A stretch of DNA of 64,000 bases from Brevibacillus panacihumi W25. GTDB lineage: Bacteria; Bacillota; Bacilli; Brevibacillales; Brevibacillaceae. Shown in pieces: positions 52,022-61,034 of this stretch (positions within the stretch are counted from its first letter, which is position 1; every line of letters begins with the position of its first letter). The notes below the pieces were generated by a model, which was not told the origin of the DNA, did no database searches, and saw only the letters and a list, made by a program, of their open reading frames with translations. The DNA lies in the NCBI RefSeq assembly GCF_000503775.1, contig NZ_KI629782.1:1356045-1420044 (forward strand), given 5' to 3'. The position numbers and the translations under genes are program-made.

Positions 52022-53233
52022 TCACCCTACCGCGTAGACAGTCGTACAGTTCTTTCCTTTGCGCTTGGATCTGTATAATGCCTCGTCTGCTGCCCGTTTC
52101 AGTCCGTCCCCCGTATTCGCATCGGATGGATAACAGGCTATCCCTACGCTGACAGTAATGGGAATACAGGCATCTTCCTGAATCAGCGGAGACTGCTCGA
52201 GATAGTGGCGAATCGCGCATGCCTTCTCCTCTGCCTCCTCCAACGTCGCATCAGGGGAAAGCAGCATGAACTCGTCTCCGGCGTACCGGTAGGTAGTATC
52301 GCCATCTTCGGCGACGGCCCGCATCGCATCCGCAACCCGCCTGATCAGTTCGTCACCCAGATGATGGCCATAACGGTCGTTGACGGCTTTGAGACTGTCT
52401 GAATCCAGCATGATCAAAGCGACCGGGCGGCCTTCGGTCAAAAGCTGTTCGAGATCCCGATGGAAGGCCCGATAGTTGGCCAAACCCGTAAGCTCGTCCT
52501 GGAAGGACATCTGGTACAGCCGTTCATACAATCTCGCATTCTCTACGGCGCTCGCCACCTGGAAGCCGATGATTTTCAGCAGTTCTTCATCATCCTGCTT
52601 GTAAGCAAACTCCTTATACGATTGCACGGAAATGACGCCAATCACCTGCTTGCCCAGCATCAACGGGACGAACAGGCATGTATTGGTATCGATTTCCTCT
52701 CTGCCCCATCGAACAATCTCGATCTCGCTGGGCTCGTCGCTCATCGTGCGAAGGTGAATCGTCTCTCCGCTCTCTATGACCTTGGTCACCAACCCCTGTC
52801 CGTAGGGTATGGTGTAGGGGCCATAATTGACCCCGCTCTCGACGCTGATCGGGATCTGAAATTCACTGTCCCCTTCGTTGAGAAAAGCGATGAAAAATGC
52901 ATCTGCCCGCATTACCCGCGAGACCAGCTCGAATGCCTTCCACAATATCTGATTGACATCGAATGTCATGGCAAAGGTATGGCTTAAATCATGCAAAATT
53001 TTCATATGTTCTGACATTCGTTGCATCTCGGTTACCTTTTCATGCAAGTTTCCGATCTCTTGCAATACACGGCCGTGCAGAGCGCTGTCCGCCTCTGGCA
53101 ATTTCGTTTTCATTTCGTTAGCCGTCGATTCTACCTCTATCTGATCCACTTGTTCGATTCTGCTGATCCATTGACAGTATTTTTCCAACAATTGGCGAGT
53201 GTATACGTCTTTTTCTGTAAGGTCCTCACGCAT
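52022..53233 (-). CDS. GAF-GGDEF diguanylate cyclase
   Basis: A 403-residue soluble signalling protein: N-terminal helical region, GAF domain (about 90-230, ILHDLSHTFAMTFDVNQIL to FQVASAVENARLYERL) and GGDEF domain (235-400) with DELTGLANYRAF and an AGDEF active site (RYAGDEFML). AGDEF variants occur in active enzymes, and the GTP/metal Asp in MLDSDSLKAVNDRYGH is present, so activity is likely. No obvious RxxD inhibitory site. ATG 53233 lies six bases after GGAGGG. Confidence 0.88.
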   Translation of the reverse strand: MREDLTEKDVYTRQLLEKYCQWISRIEQVDQIEVESTANEMKTKLPEADSALHGRVLQEIGNLHEKVTEMQRMSEHMKILHDLSHTFAMTFDVNQILWKAFELVSRVMRADAFFIAFLNEGDSEFQIPISVESGVNYGPYTIPYGQGLVTKVIESGETIHLRTMSDEPSEIEIVRWGREEIDTNTCLFVPLMLGKQVIGVISVQSYKEFAYKQDDEELLKIIGFQVASAVENARLYERLYQMSFQDELTGLANYRAFHRDLEQLLTEGRPVALIMLDSDSLKAVNDRYGHHLGDELIRRVADAMRAVAEDGDTTYRYAGDEFMLLSPDATLEEAEEKACAIRHYLEQSPLIQEDACIPITVSVGIACYPSDANTGDGLKRAADEALYRSKRKGKNCTTVYAVG

Positions 53234-53257
53234 GTGCAACCCTCCGGCTATAGGCTA

Positions 53258-53572
53258 TCATGTTTTTGATTCGAGGTAACGATCCACCGCAGCGCGAATG
53301 GCCTGGAGAACTGCCCCCTGACCTGGACCCAGAAAGCGTTCCGAAACGACCGGGGTAATCTCTTTCATCCCTTGCGCAACTGATTTTCCCAGAAGCAAAC
53401 TTGCCAGAAACTCGTTTGTCTTCTCCATGACAAAAGTAAAGCTCGCATCGCATATGACATCATGTTCCTTATCGATAATCAGGACACAACCTACGATCGG
53501 AGAGACCTCGTAAAGCGTTGTCCCTTTGGGAATTTGCGCAAAACCTGCTGTTAAAATCGTGTGATTCCCCAT
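53258..53572 (-). CDS. DUF3870 protein
   Basis: A 104-residue alpha/beta protein (FAQIPKGTTLYEVSPIVGCVLIIDKEHDVICDASFTFVMEKTNEFLASLLLGKSV) matching the pattern of DUF3870, function unknown; it resembles small nucleotide- or metabolite-binding domains. Start at 53572 follows GGAGGG. Lies 24 bases upstream of the GGDEF gene, so probably the same operon. Confidence 0.7.
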   Translation of the reverse strand: MGNHTILTAGFAQIPKGTTLYEVSPIVGCVLIIDKEHDVICDASFTFVMEKTNEFLASLLLGKSVAQGMKEITPVVSERFLGPGQGAVLQAIRAAVDRYLESKT

Positions 53573-53739
53573 CCACTGCGTCCCTCCACAATGAACGCCA
53601 TTTCCCCAAAAATGTATAGGAAAATGGCTACTCCTATTAGAAGAAATAGCCTCAGCCGTGATCCATTTCCATTCAAATTTTATTTTACTTTATTCTATTC
53701 CCCTTTTCCATCTTTTTCTAATAGGGAATGTGCTGGATG

Positions 53740-53774
53740 AAAAAGAGACCTGAGCCGTGTCGCAAAGGTCTCTT
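53740..53774 (-). terminator. Intrinsic terminator of the MurNAc recycling operon
   Basis: Minus-strand AAGAGACCT / AGGTCTCTT, perfect 9-bp stem followed by TTT, just after the murQ stop. Confidence 0.85.
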
Positions 53775-53781
53775 GGCTTTT

Positions 53782-54690
53782 CTATTCCTGTTCGATCGCC
53801 TGCCGAACTCTACCAGCTGCTCTATGTAAACGTTGTGCTGCTTGCTCCTTCGTCAAACCCGCCAGCTTCATTACGATGGCTACCCGCACATCGCCAGAAG
53901 CCTCGGCGATGAGCTGCTCTGCCTCTTCGCTGCCAGCTCCGGTCGCTTGCATGACCATCTGCTTCGCCCGCACACGCAGCTTCTGGTTGGTCGCCTGCAA
54001 ATGAACCATGAGATTGCCGTATACTTTGCCAAGCTGAACCATGCTCGCTGTCGTAAGCATGTTCAGCACCATTTTGGTGGCCGTACCGGCTTTCAGTCTG
54101 GTCGAGCCCGTCACGACCTCGGGACCCACAATCAGGTTGATGGCGATATCCACCCCCTGACTGATATCAGGCTCAGGATTGCAGGAGAGAGCGATCGTTT
54201 TGGCCTGCCTGTGCCTCGCCTCCTCCAGTACGCCGATCACGTATGGCGTACGGCCGCTTGCTGCGATCCCGACTACGACATCCTGGCTCGTCACGCCGAT
54301 CCGCTGGACGTCCTCGCGCCCCAGCTCCATCGAGTCTTCGGCTCCTTCAATCGCTTCCACCAAGGCGGCAGGCCCGCCTGCTATAACTCCTTGCACCATA
54401 CCGGGAGGAGTGCCAAACGTAGGTGGACACTCCGACGCGTCCAACACCCCGAGTCGTCCGCTCGTTCCTGCACCGAAGTAGAGCAGCCGCCCCCCTCGCT
54501 GCAGAGCAGCGGCGATCACCTCCACCGCTTTTGCCACATCGCCAAGCGCCGCCTTGACCGCCAGCGCCACCTTTTGGTCCTCTTCGTTCATCAGCATTAC
54601 CGTTTCCAGTGCGGACATCTGATCGAGCCGTTCACTCGCCTGATTGCGCATCTCGGTCTGAAGCTCTTGCAGATTTTCACTCATCAACAT
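53782..54690 (-). CDS. murQ: N-acetylmuramic acid 6-phosphate etherase
   Basis: Cleaves the lactyl ether of MurNAc 6-phosphate to GlcNAc 6-phosphate and D-lactate. The 302-residue SIS-domain protein contains GRLLYFGAGTSGRLGVLDASECPPTFG (67-93) and GIAASGRTPYVIG, plus the C-terminal helical UBA-like segment, all typical of MurQ. ATG 54690 with AGGAGGGGAGCG; another ATG follows two codons later. It overlaps the kinase gene by 14 bases. Confidence 0.95.
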   Translation of the reverse strand: MLMSENLQELQTEMRNQASERLDQMSALETVMLMNEEDQKVALAVKAALGDVAKAVEVIAAALQRGGRLLYFGAGTSGRLGVLDASECPPTFGTPPGMVQGVIAGGPAALVEAIEGAEDSMELGREDVQRIGVTSQDVVVGIAASGRTPYVIGVLEEARHRQAKTIALSCNPEPDISQGVDIAINLIVGPEVVTGSTRLKAGTATKMVLNMLTTASMVQLGKVYGNLMVHLQATNQKLRVRAKQMVMQATGAGSEEAEQLIAEASGDVRVAIVMKLAGLTKEQAAQRLHRAAGRVRQAIEQE

Positions 54691-55666
54691 CGCTCCCCTC
54701 CTGAACCGCCTGCGTTTTCCGAAGCTGTTCGATCACTTCTCCGTCTGGCAGAAGCCCTATTTTCCTCATTCCCGCAACCAGCGCGCCGACTACGGGCGTT
54801 ACAACAGGCGGACACAGCTCAAAGGACGCTTTCTTCTCCAGCTCCCGCTTCAAACTCGTATCGGCCGACAGTAAACCTCCGGCAAGAACGACAGGCAGCG
54901 GTTCGTCCAGTTGCCGCTGACAGGCGAGAACCAATTCCACCAACGAGGCTGCCGCGTGCTGGATAATGCGCTTCGCAACAGCATCGCCCTCCTGCGCAGC
55001 CTGCTCAACCAGGCGGCTGCAATCGGCCAATTCCTTGCGCGGATTGGGACTCCCATAAATCAGAGCGATAGCGTCCACAGGTGAGCGAATGGCAAAATGG
55101 GCGAGCAGCGCCTCTGTCAAAGAAGTTGCTTCCCCTCTGCCATCGAATGCCCGCAGGACAGCCACGACCGCCTGCTTGCCAAGGTCAAATCCGCTGCCTT
55201 CGTCCCCCAGCAAATAGCCCCAGCCTCCGGCGCGGTGCCGCTGCTCGTGTCGATCAATCGCATAGGCGATCGACCCCGTCCCCGCGATCAGAACGATGCC
55301 GGGCTCCCCCCATGTCCCTGCGTAGAGGGCGGCTGTGGCGTCGTTGTCGACGAACAGACGCCCCTGCCACTCCTGCCCAAAGGCTGACGCGATCTGATTC
55401 GCTACCAAAGCGCGGTCCGCCCCTGCCAAGCCGAGATAGAGTGCGGCTACGTCCTCACTTCCCGCTTCAACACTGCGGAGCAACGCCTCTATCAATTCTC
55501 GCAGCGTCTGCTCCACATCCGTCCAAGGCCGCGACAGCGGATTGGAAGCATCACCTGTCATGATTGCGGCCACCTGTCCCCTCGTATCCGCGATCGCCGC
55601 TCTGGTCTTGGTCCCGCCTCCATCGATCCCGATCACCCAGCGTTTCCGTTGCTTATTTGACTGCAC
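54677..55666 (-). CDS. BadF/BadG-type amino-sugar kinase (MurK/NagK-like)
   Basis: A 329-residue ASKHA kinase: phosphate 1 loop VIGIDGGGTKTRAAIAD (11-27), LGLAGADR, DNDATAALYAG, adenosine loop AGTGSIAYA and GGWGYLLGDEGSGFDLG. The family includes MurNAc/GlcNAc kinases such as clostridial MurK. Between an ABC importer and MurQ, it should phosphorylate incoming MurNAc at C6, replacing the PTS MurP of Bacillus subtilis. GTG 55666 overlaps the permease stop. Confidence 0.85.
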   Translation of the reverse strand: MQSNKQRKRWVIGIDGGGTKTRAAIADTRGQVAAIMTGDASNPLSRPWTDVEQTLRELIEALLRSVEAGSEDVAALYLGLAGADRALVANQIASAFGQEWQGRLFVDNDATAALYAGTWGEPGIVLIAGTGSIAYAIDRHEQRHRAGGWGYLLGDEGSGFDLGKQAVVAVLRAFDGRGEATSLTEALLAHFAIRSPVDAIALIYGSPNPRKELADCSRLVEQAAQEGDAVAKRIIQHAAASLVELVLACQRQLDEPLPVVLAGGLLSADTSLKRELEKKASFELCPPVVTPVVGALVAGMRKIGLLPDGEVIEQLRKTQAVQEGSDVDE

Positions 55667-56483
55667 CAGCTGTCAACCCCTCCATAAATTGCCTGGACGC
55701 CAGCAAAAAGACCACGATCATCGGCAGAGCGGACAAGGTAAGACCGGCAAACAACAGGCTCCAGTCCGTCTCGTACTCGCCGAACAAGACCATCATCCCG
55801 ACTGGTATCGTCTTGAGCGCATCCTCCTGAATGAAGATGAGCGGAAAGAAAAAATCATTCCAGGCACTGATGAAATTAATGATGACCACGGTGCCCAGGG
55901 CTGGGCGAATCAGCGGCAGCAGCACCCGCCAAAACACCTGAAAATGATTGCAGCCATCGATTCGCGCCGCCTCCTCCAGTTCGACTGGAAGAGTGCGGAA
56001 AAAGCCGGTCAGGATAAAGACCGAAATCGGAATGCCGCTCGCTGTGTAGATCAAGATCAACGACCAAAGCGAATTGAGCAGGCCGAGATCTTTCATCAGC
56101 AGAAACAATGGCACGATCCCCAGCTTGATCGGAATCATCAAGCCCACAAGGAAGAAGAAGTAGAGCACTCCCGTCCAGCGATAGGAAAATCGTGCGACGT
56201 AAAAGGCTGCCATCGCCGAAAAGACCGCGATCAGAACCACCGATGTGACACTAACGATGACACTGTTGAGCAGAAAATCTCCAAAAGGCACAACCTCCCA
56301 CAGCTTCCGGTATATATCCAGGCTGAAGGACTGGGGCAAGGAGAGCGGATTCGCAAAGATCTCCATGTTCGTCTTGAATGAAGAAGCGACCATCAGCACG
56401 ATGGGATATAGCGCCACCAGGACAAACAGATAGGCAAGCGCGTACTGGATCGCCCGGGTACTCACACTCGTTTTCAGGTCCAA
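55653..56483 (-). CDS. Sugar ABC transporter permease (MalG/CUT1 type)
   Basis: A 276-residue permease with six helices and the EAA loop EEAARIDGCNHFQVFWRVLLPLIRPA near 179-204. It ends LTAGAVK as MalG-type permeases do. The start is read as TTG 56483 with AAAGGGGG close upstream; a GTG six codons later is an alternative. Pairs with the adjacent MalF-type permease. Confidence 0.88.
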   Translation of the reverse strand: MDLKTSVSTRAIQYALAYLFVLVALYPIVLMVASSFKTNMEIFANPLSLPQSFSLDIYRKLWEVVPFGDFLLNSVIVSVTSVVLIAVFSAMAAFYVARFSYRWTGVLYFFFLVGLMIPIKLGIVPLFLLMKDLGLLNSLWSLILIYTASGIPISVFILTGFFRTLPVELEEAARIDGCNHFQVFWRVLLPLIRPALGTVVIINFISAWNDFFFPLIFIQEDALKTIPVGMMVLFGEYETDWSLLFAGLTLSALPMIVVFLLASRQFMEGLTAGAVK

Positions 56484-56525
56484 TTCCCCCTTTTATTCAG
56501 ACTGCCGATGATGGTGTTCACCCGG

Positions 56526-57473
56526 TCAATGCTGCACTTCCCGTTTTCGCATCAAATACAAGGACAAGGCCGACACCGAGGCGACAATCGCAAATAGTAC
56601 GACTGCCAAAGCTGAGCCCAACCCAATCGCCACGTCCCCGCCTCCGGCACTGCTGAACGCCAGCCGGTAGAAATAGACTGCCAGGGTATCGGTAGAGCGA
56701 AACGGCTCTCCCATCGACCCCTGCATGGCATACACCAGCTCAAAGGCTTCAAATGCCTGAATAAAGGTAAAAATGGTCATAATCGTGATAGCGGGCATGC
56801 AAAGCGGCAAAATGATCTTTACCAGCATGCTGATCCCTTTGGCCCCATCCAGACGTGCTGCTTCGATCAGCTCCTCCGGGATCGACTGAAGGCCAGCCAG
56901 GAAAATCAGCATGGCAAATCCGATGCCAAACCAGCAATTGACCAGAATGATCGCCAGCAAGGCGGTATCGGGATCACCCAGCCACGGCTTTGCCCAAGAG
57001 CCCAGCCCGAGATTGGTCAATAGAGTATTGAGAGCCCCGTAATTCGGGTTCAGAATCAATTTCCATAAAAACCCAACTACAATCACCGAGAGCAGGCGTG
57101 GCATGAAGTACGCCACCTTTAAAAAGCCCGAACCGCGCAGCTTGCGATAGATAAAGAAGGCAAGTGTAAACGCAATGCCGTTCTGGACGATCATTTCCAC
57201 CAGAAAATAGATCACATTATGGCCAAAGGCGTTCCAGAACATCGTATTGAACGGCTCAACGGAAAACAGCGTAAGAAAGTTTTTAAGACCGACGAACACT
57301 CCCTGTTTGATGCCATTCCATTCATACAAGCTGTAGGTAAAGGCGGAGAAAATGGGATAGACGACAAACATGGCGTAGATGATAAGGGCCGGCAAAGGAA
57401 AAAGATGGACGATCCAGCGCAGCCGTCCCTTTGGCGTAATCGTTTGTCTTTTGGGAACACCGATGTTCGCCAC
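56526..57473 (-). CDS. Sugar ABC transporter permease (MalF/CUT1 type)
   Basis: A 315-residue six-helix permease with EAA loop ELIEAARLDGAKGISMLVKIILPLC near 203-228. The start is odd: the only in-frame initiator is GTG 57473, which sits within the AGGAGGTGG itself, so ribosome spacing is poor; an ATC eight bases after GGAGG may be the real start. Partner of the downstream MalG-type permease. Confidence 0.87.
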   Translation of the reverse strand: MANIGVPKRQTITPKGRLRWIVHLFPLPALIIYAMFVVYPIFSAFTYSLYEWNGIKQGVFVGLKNFLTLFSVEPFNTMFWNAFGHNVIYFLVEMIVQNGIAFTLAFFIYRKLRGSGFLKVAYFMPRLLSVIVVGFLWKLILNPNYGALNTLLTNLGLGSWAKPWLGDPDTALLAIILVNCWFGIGFAMLIFLAGLQSIPEELIEAARLDGAKGISMLVKIILPLCMPAITIMTIFTFIQAFEAFELVYAMQGSMGEPFRSTDTLAVYFYRLAFSSAGGGDVAIGLGSALAVVLFAIVASVSALSLYLMRKREVQH

Positions 57474-57542
57474 CTCCTATCACAGAGTCACAGGGGCGAA
57501 GGGCATCATGCCATTCACCCCTGTCATTGCCCTCGCAAATGC

Positions 57543-58877
57543 CTATTTCTTGAACGGCTCAAACCAGGAAGCAGCCGATTTTTGCACTTCCTGCACAACC
57601 TGCTCCGGCGTCATCTTGTCGAGGTACATCCCTTGCAAAGCATTTTCGAGTGTCTGCTTCGTCGTCGGGTTCCCCTCTGCAAAATGAACCACCATGATGT
57701 ACGGAGTAGAGCTGGACTGCGACAGCTCCGCCATCTTGTTGACGAGCGGGTCGGTTGTCTTGACGCCGGGAACCGCGCTGATCCGCTTGAACTCATTGGC
57801 AAACAGCTCGCCAAATTTTTGTGTGGTCATGAACTCCAGGAATTTCAGCGCTTCGGCTTTGTGCTTCGCCTTGGCGTTCACCGCATAGGAGCCGTCTACC
57901 CACGTAGTCAGCACCGCTTTTCCATCCTCTGTCGGCATTGGGAAGAAGTCGAGCTGCAGATCCGGATTGAGCTTCTGAATCCCTTCGAGTTCAAAGCTTC
58001 CATTGATAAACATGGCTGCTTTTCCGGTCGCAAACAAGGTGCGCATATCATTTAATTCCAACCCCACATAATTTTCCGGGAAATAAGGCACCAGTTCCTT
58101 CATTCGTTCGATGGACTTCAAGAACTCTGGACTGGTCAGGTCAACCTCTCCTTTGACCAGCTTCTCTACGAATGGATTGCCATTGTAGGTACCAGGAGCG
58201 ATGACACCGTGGCTGAGCGAAAGCAGCCAGCCCTCCTTGGCGCCGAAAGAAATCGGCGTGATGCCTTTTTCCTTGAGTGTTTTGGAAATGGCAATCAACT
58301 CATCCCAGCTTTTGGGCTCCTGCAGGCCATTGTCCTCGAAGATTTTTTTGTTGTAGTAAAATTGCGTGGAGTTCAGTGACAACGGCACTCCGTATACCTT
58401 GCCATCCTTGCCGGTAGCAGCAGCCAGGACATCTTTGGGGAATTGAGCGATGCCAGGCAAATTGTCTAGCGGCTCCAGATACCCTGCTGTTGCCAACGAG
58501 ATTCCCGGAGCGTAGGGACGAAGCTGCAATATGTCCGGTCCGCTGTCGCTTTGCAGGGCAGTATTGAGAATCGTGTTGTACTCGGTCGCCTTGAACGGCT
58601 TGAAGTCAATCTTGATGCCGGGGTTCTCCGCTTCAAATGCCTCGATCAGCTTGGCGTAGCCTGCTGTATCCTCTACCCGCCAGCTATGCATGGAGACGGT
58701 GACTTGTTCACCCCCGCCTTGGCTGCCGCCACTCGAGCCTTCAGCCGTTTGACCTCCCGGCGCTGTAGTACCTCCGCCGGGATCGGCAGTACTACTGCCT
58801 CCTCCACTACATCCAACCAGTGTCATGACAGCAGCCAGAAAAAAAGATGCCGCCACGCGAGAACGGAATTGCTTCAT
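57543..58877 (-). CDS. Extracellular sugar-binding lipoprotein
   Basis: A 444-residue family 1 solute-binding protein. Signal peptide MKQFRSRVAASFFLAAVMTLVGC with lipobox LVGC (Cys23), then a Gly/Ser/Thr-rich linker (24-55) and the binding domain (VTVSMHSWRVEDTAGYAKLIEAFEAENPGIKIDFKPF...). Ligand expected to be MurNAc, a MurNAc disaccharide or a muropeptide sugar from context. ATG 58877 after GGGGGAGGG. No ATP-binding subunit is encoded in the operon, so it must share one (MsmK-like) from elsewhere. Confidence 0.9.
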   Translation of the reverse strand: MKQFRSRVAASFFLAAVMTLVGCSGGGSSTADPGGGTTAPGGQTAEGSSGGSQGGGEQVTVSMHSWRVEDTAGYAKLIEAFEAENPGIKIDFKPFKATEYNTILNTALQSDSGPDILQLRPYAPGISLATAGYLEPLDNLPGIAQFPKDVLAAATGKDGKVYGVPLSLNSTQFYYNKKIFEDNGLQEPKSWDELIAISKTLKEKGITPISFGAKEGWLLSLSHGVIAPGTYNGNPFVEKLVKGEVDLTSPEFLKSIERMKELVPYFPENYVGLELNDMRTLFATGKAAMFINGSFELEGIQKLNPDLQLDFFPMPTEDGKAVLTTWVDGSYAVNAKAKHKAEALKFLEFMTTQKFGELFANEFKRISAVPGVKTTDPLVNKMAELSQSSSTPYIMVVHFAEGNPTTKQTLENALQGMYLDKMTPEQVVQEVQKSAASWFEPFKK

Positions 58878-58941
58878 GCCAAACCCTCCCCCTGAATGAT
58901 AAAACTGGTCTTTTCCTGCCATCCCTGATGGACTCGCAGGT

Positions 58942-59988
58942 TTATTCGGTCAGGCCCTTGCGAAGATGGGCCGTGACAGCGTCGTGAAGAAGCGGCCGCA
59001 AACGGCGAAGCTGATGGTCTCGTCCGAGATGAACCGCATTTGTCAGGAACACAACCGCGATCTCTTGTACCGGATCCATCCAAAGGCTCGTTCCGGTAAA
59101 GCCTGTATGACCAAAGCTGGTCGGATGGAAACGCACTCCGCAGCTGCTCTTACGGTCTGGTCCTTTCAAATCCCAGCCGAAGCCGCGCGTTCCGCCGCGA
59201 CCCAAGGTATGGCAGCGGATCGCGATGGACCGCCATTTCGATTCCAGGATCGCCCGCTCCTCATCCAGCCAGCTGAGCGCATAGACGGCCATATCGTCAG
59301 CAGTCGCAAACAGACCCGCATGACCGGCTACTCCCCCCATCGCGTACGCCTTTTCGTCATGAACCTCTCCGCGGATATAGCCACCGATCAAGGGAGAATA
59401 CTCTGTAGATGCAATATTTTGAAAATGGTTTTTATTCGGACAATAAAGGGTGTGATTCATCTGCAAAGGACGGAAGATACGCTTTTGCACAAATGCATCC
59501 AGCGATTCGCCGCTAAGCCTCTCGATCAACAAACCCAGCCAGATCATCCCGAGATCGCTGTAGACAACATTCGTGCCTGGTTCGCTTTGCAACGTCTGCT
59601 GATAGATCAACTCCGGAAAGGCCAAGGTATCATCGCGATTCCGCTGTTCCAAATCTGCCGGCAAGCCGGATGTATGTGTAAGAAGATGCGCGACGGTAAT
59701 CCCTTTCTTGTCAGCCGGGCAATCCGGAAAAAACCGGCCGAGCGGATCCTCTGGCGCAAGCTGTTTCTCCTGCATCAGCCACAAGATCGCGGGCAACGTC
59801 GCCGTCACTTTGGTCAAGGAAGCCAGATCATATAATGTCTCGGACGTGACAGGCTGCTCCTTGCTGACAGAAGTCGTCCCTGCCTCGCAGGCGAACCAGA
59901 CCTTGCGTTTATGCACAACCCGCAATGCTGCTCCCGGCAGCAATCCTTCACGGACCCATTCCTGCAATAAATCATTTACCTTGTCCAT
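58942..59988 (-). CDS. Beta-lactamase-family serine hydrolase (AmiE/YbbE-like)
   Basis: A 348-residue serine hydrolase of the class C beta-lactamase fold: catalytic SLTK (Ser57, Lys60), YSD as the Tyr motif (VVYSDLGMIWLG), and HTG (FGHTGFTG). In Bacillus subtilis the muropeptide operon includes AmiE (YbbE), an exo-acting N-acetylmuramyl-L-alanine amidase of this fold. No clear signal peptide, so cytosolic or non-classically exported. Amidase role inferred from family plus context. Confidence 0.8.
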   Translation of the reverse strand: MDKVNDLLQEWVREGLLPGAALRVVHKRKVWFACEAGTTSVSKEQPVTSETLYDLASLTKVTATLPAILWLMQEKQLAPEDPLGRFFPDCPADKKGITVAHLLTHTSGLPADLEQRNRDDTLAFPELIYQQTLQSEPGTNVVYSDLGMIWLGLLIERLSGESLDAFVQKRIFRPLQMNHTLYCPNKNHFQNIASTEYSPLIGGYIRGEVHDEKAYAMGGVAGHAGLFATADDMAVYALSWLDEERAILESKWRSIAIRCHTLGRGGTRGFGWDLKGPDRKSSCGVRFHPTSFGHTGFTGTSLWMDPVQEIAVVFLTNAVHLGRDHQLRRLRPLLHDAVTAHLRKGLTE

Positions 59989-60004
59989 GCCCCTCCTCCA
60001 TTCC

Positions 60005-60868
60005 TCATCCGGATGAGCGCTTTGTCCTGCTTACCGCCACCCGCGTTTTTTCCAGCAGAGGGATGACCTCCTCCTGCTGCCTGCTCACCATGGTAATGAA
60101 CAAAATGTCGATGACGTTCAACTGGGCGATGCGCGATGCCATGGCACCGCTGCGAATGCTTTTTTCCACAGAACTCGTGAACAAGCGTATGTCAGCCAGC
60201 TCCGCGACGGGAGAAGGGCCGAATTTGGTCAAGGTAATAATCGTCGCTCCCTGCTGTCTGGCTTCCGTCAAGGACTGGATGATATCTTCCGTCTGTCCGG
60301 AGTATGAAATGCCGATCACGACGTCTTGCTCTGTCAGATTGACAGCAGAAGTCAACTGAGCATGAAAATCCGCGTAGGCTTCGCACCAGAGATTGATCCG
60401 CGAAAATTTCTGTTTGATGTCAGCGGCAATCACCGCGGAAGCGCCAACGCCATATACATCGATTTTGCGCGCCCTGGAAAGTGCATCTGCTGCCCGTTTT
60501 ACTTCATCGCTGGACAGAACAGACAGCGTATCCTGAATGGACTGGATATTGTTCCAGCTCACCGCTTGCATGATGGACTCGATCGAGCCCTCCATCATGA
60601 TTTCCTGGTAGCTGCCGAGATTGTTCGTGACTTGTTTGTTCAAATCGCCTGCGATCCGCAGCTTGAGCTCCTGATACCCTTTCATATTGAGTGAACGGGC
60701 CAAGCGAATAATCGTCGCTTCCGATACGCCGCTCAGCTCAGCCAGCTTTTGCACGGAGAGCTTCACGACCTCTTCCGGATGCGCCAAAATATACTGGGCG
60801 ACTTTTTGCTCAGATGGCTTCAATTCTTCCAATATCGCCTGCAAACTGACAAGTCCCCCATTTAGCAT
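60005..60868 (-). CDS. RpiR-family regulator (MurR-like)
   Basis: A 287-residue regulator: RpiR helix-turn-helix (LSVQKLAELSGVSEATIIRLARSLNMKGYQELK, about 40-75) and a SIS sugar-phosphate domain (VYGVGASAVIAADIKQKFSRI, VVIGISYSGQTEDIIQSLTEAR). Likely senses MurNAc 6-phosphate. First gene of the operon. ATG 60868 (MLNGGLVSLQAILEE) is preferred; a TTG at 60892 with AAGG upstream is the alternative. Confidence 0.85.
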   Translation of the reverse strand: MLNGGLVSLQAILEELKPSEQKVAQYILAHPEEVVKLSVQKLAELSGVSEATIIRLARSLNMKGYQELKLRIAGDLNKQVTNNLGSYQEIMMEGSIESIMQAVSWNNIQSIQDTLSVLSSDEVKRAADALSRARKIDVYGVGASAVIAADIKQKFSRINLWCEAYADFHAQLTSAVNLTEQDVVIGISYSGQTEDIIQSLTEARQQGATIITLTKFGPSPVAELADIRLFTSSVEKSIRSGAMASRIAQLNVIDILFITMVSRQQEEVIPLLEKTRVAVSRTKRSSG

Positions 60869-60904
60869 GTTGCCACCGTCACTTTCACCCAAATCTTACC
60901 TTCT

Positions 60905-60933
60905 ATTTTAGGAAGTAATATTTCTTTCGTCAA
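60905..60933 (-). promoter_or_regulatory. Promoter of the MurNAc recycling operon
   Basis: Minus-strand TTGACG (60933-60928), 17-base spacer, TAAAAT (60910-60905). Just upstream lie two direct AATTTCAT copies with a 10-bp period (60952-60959 and 60962-60969), possible MurR half-sites. Confidence 0.6.
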
Positions 60934-61034
60934 TCGCCAAATATTAAACAAAATTTCATAGAATTTCATCTCTTGACCTTCCCGCCACGTCAAGCTTTAC
61001 CGTAATAGCGAACGAATCTCAGGAGGGAAGAACC

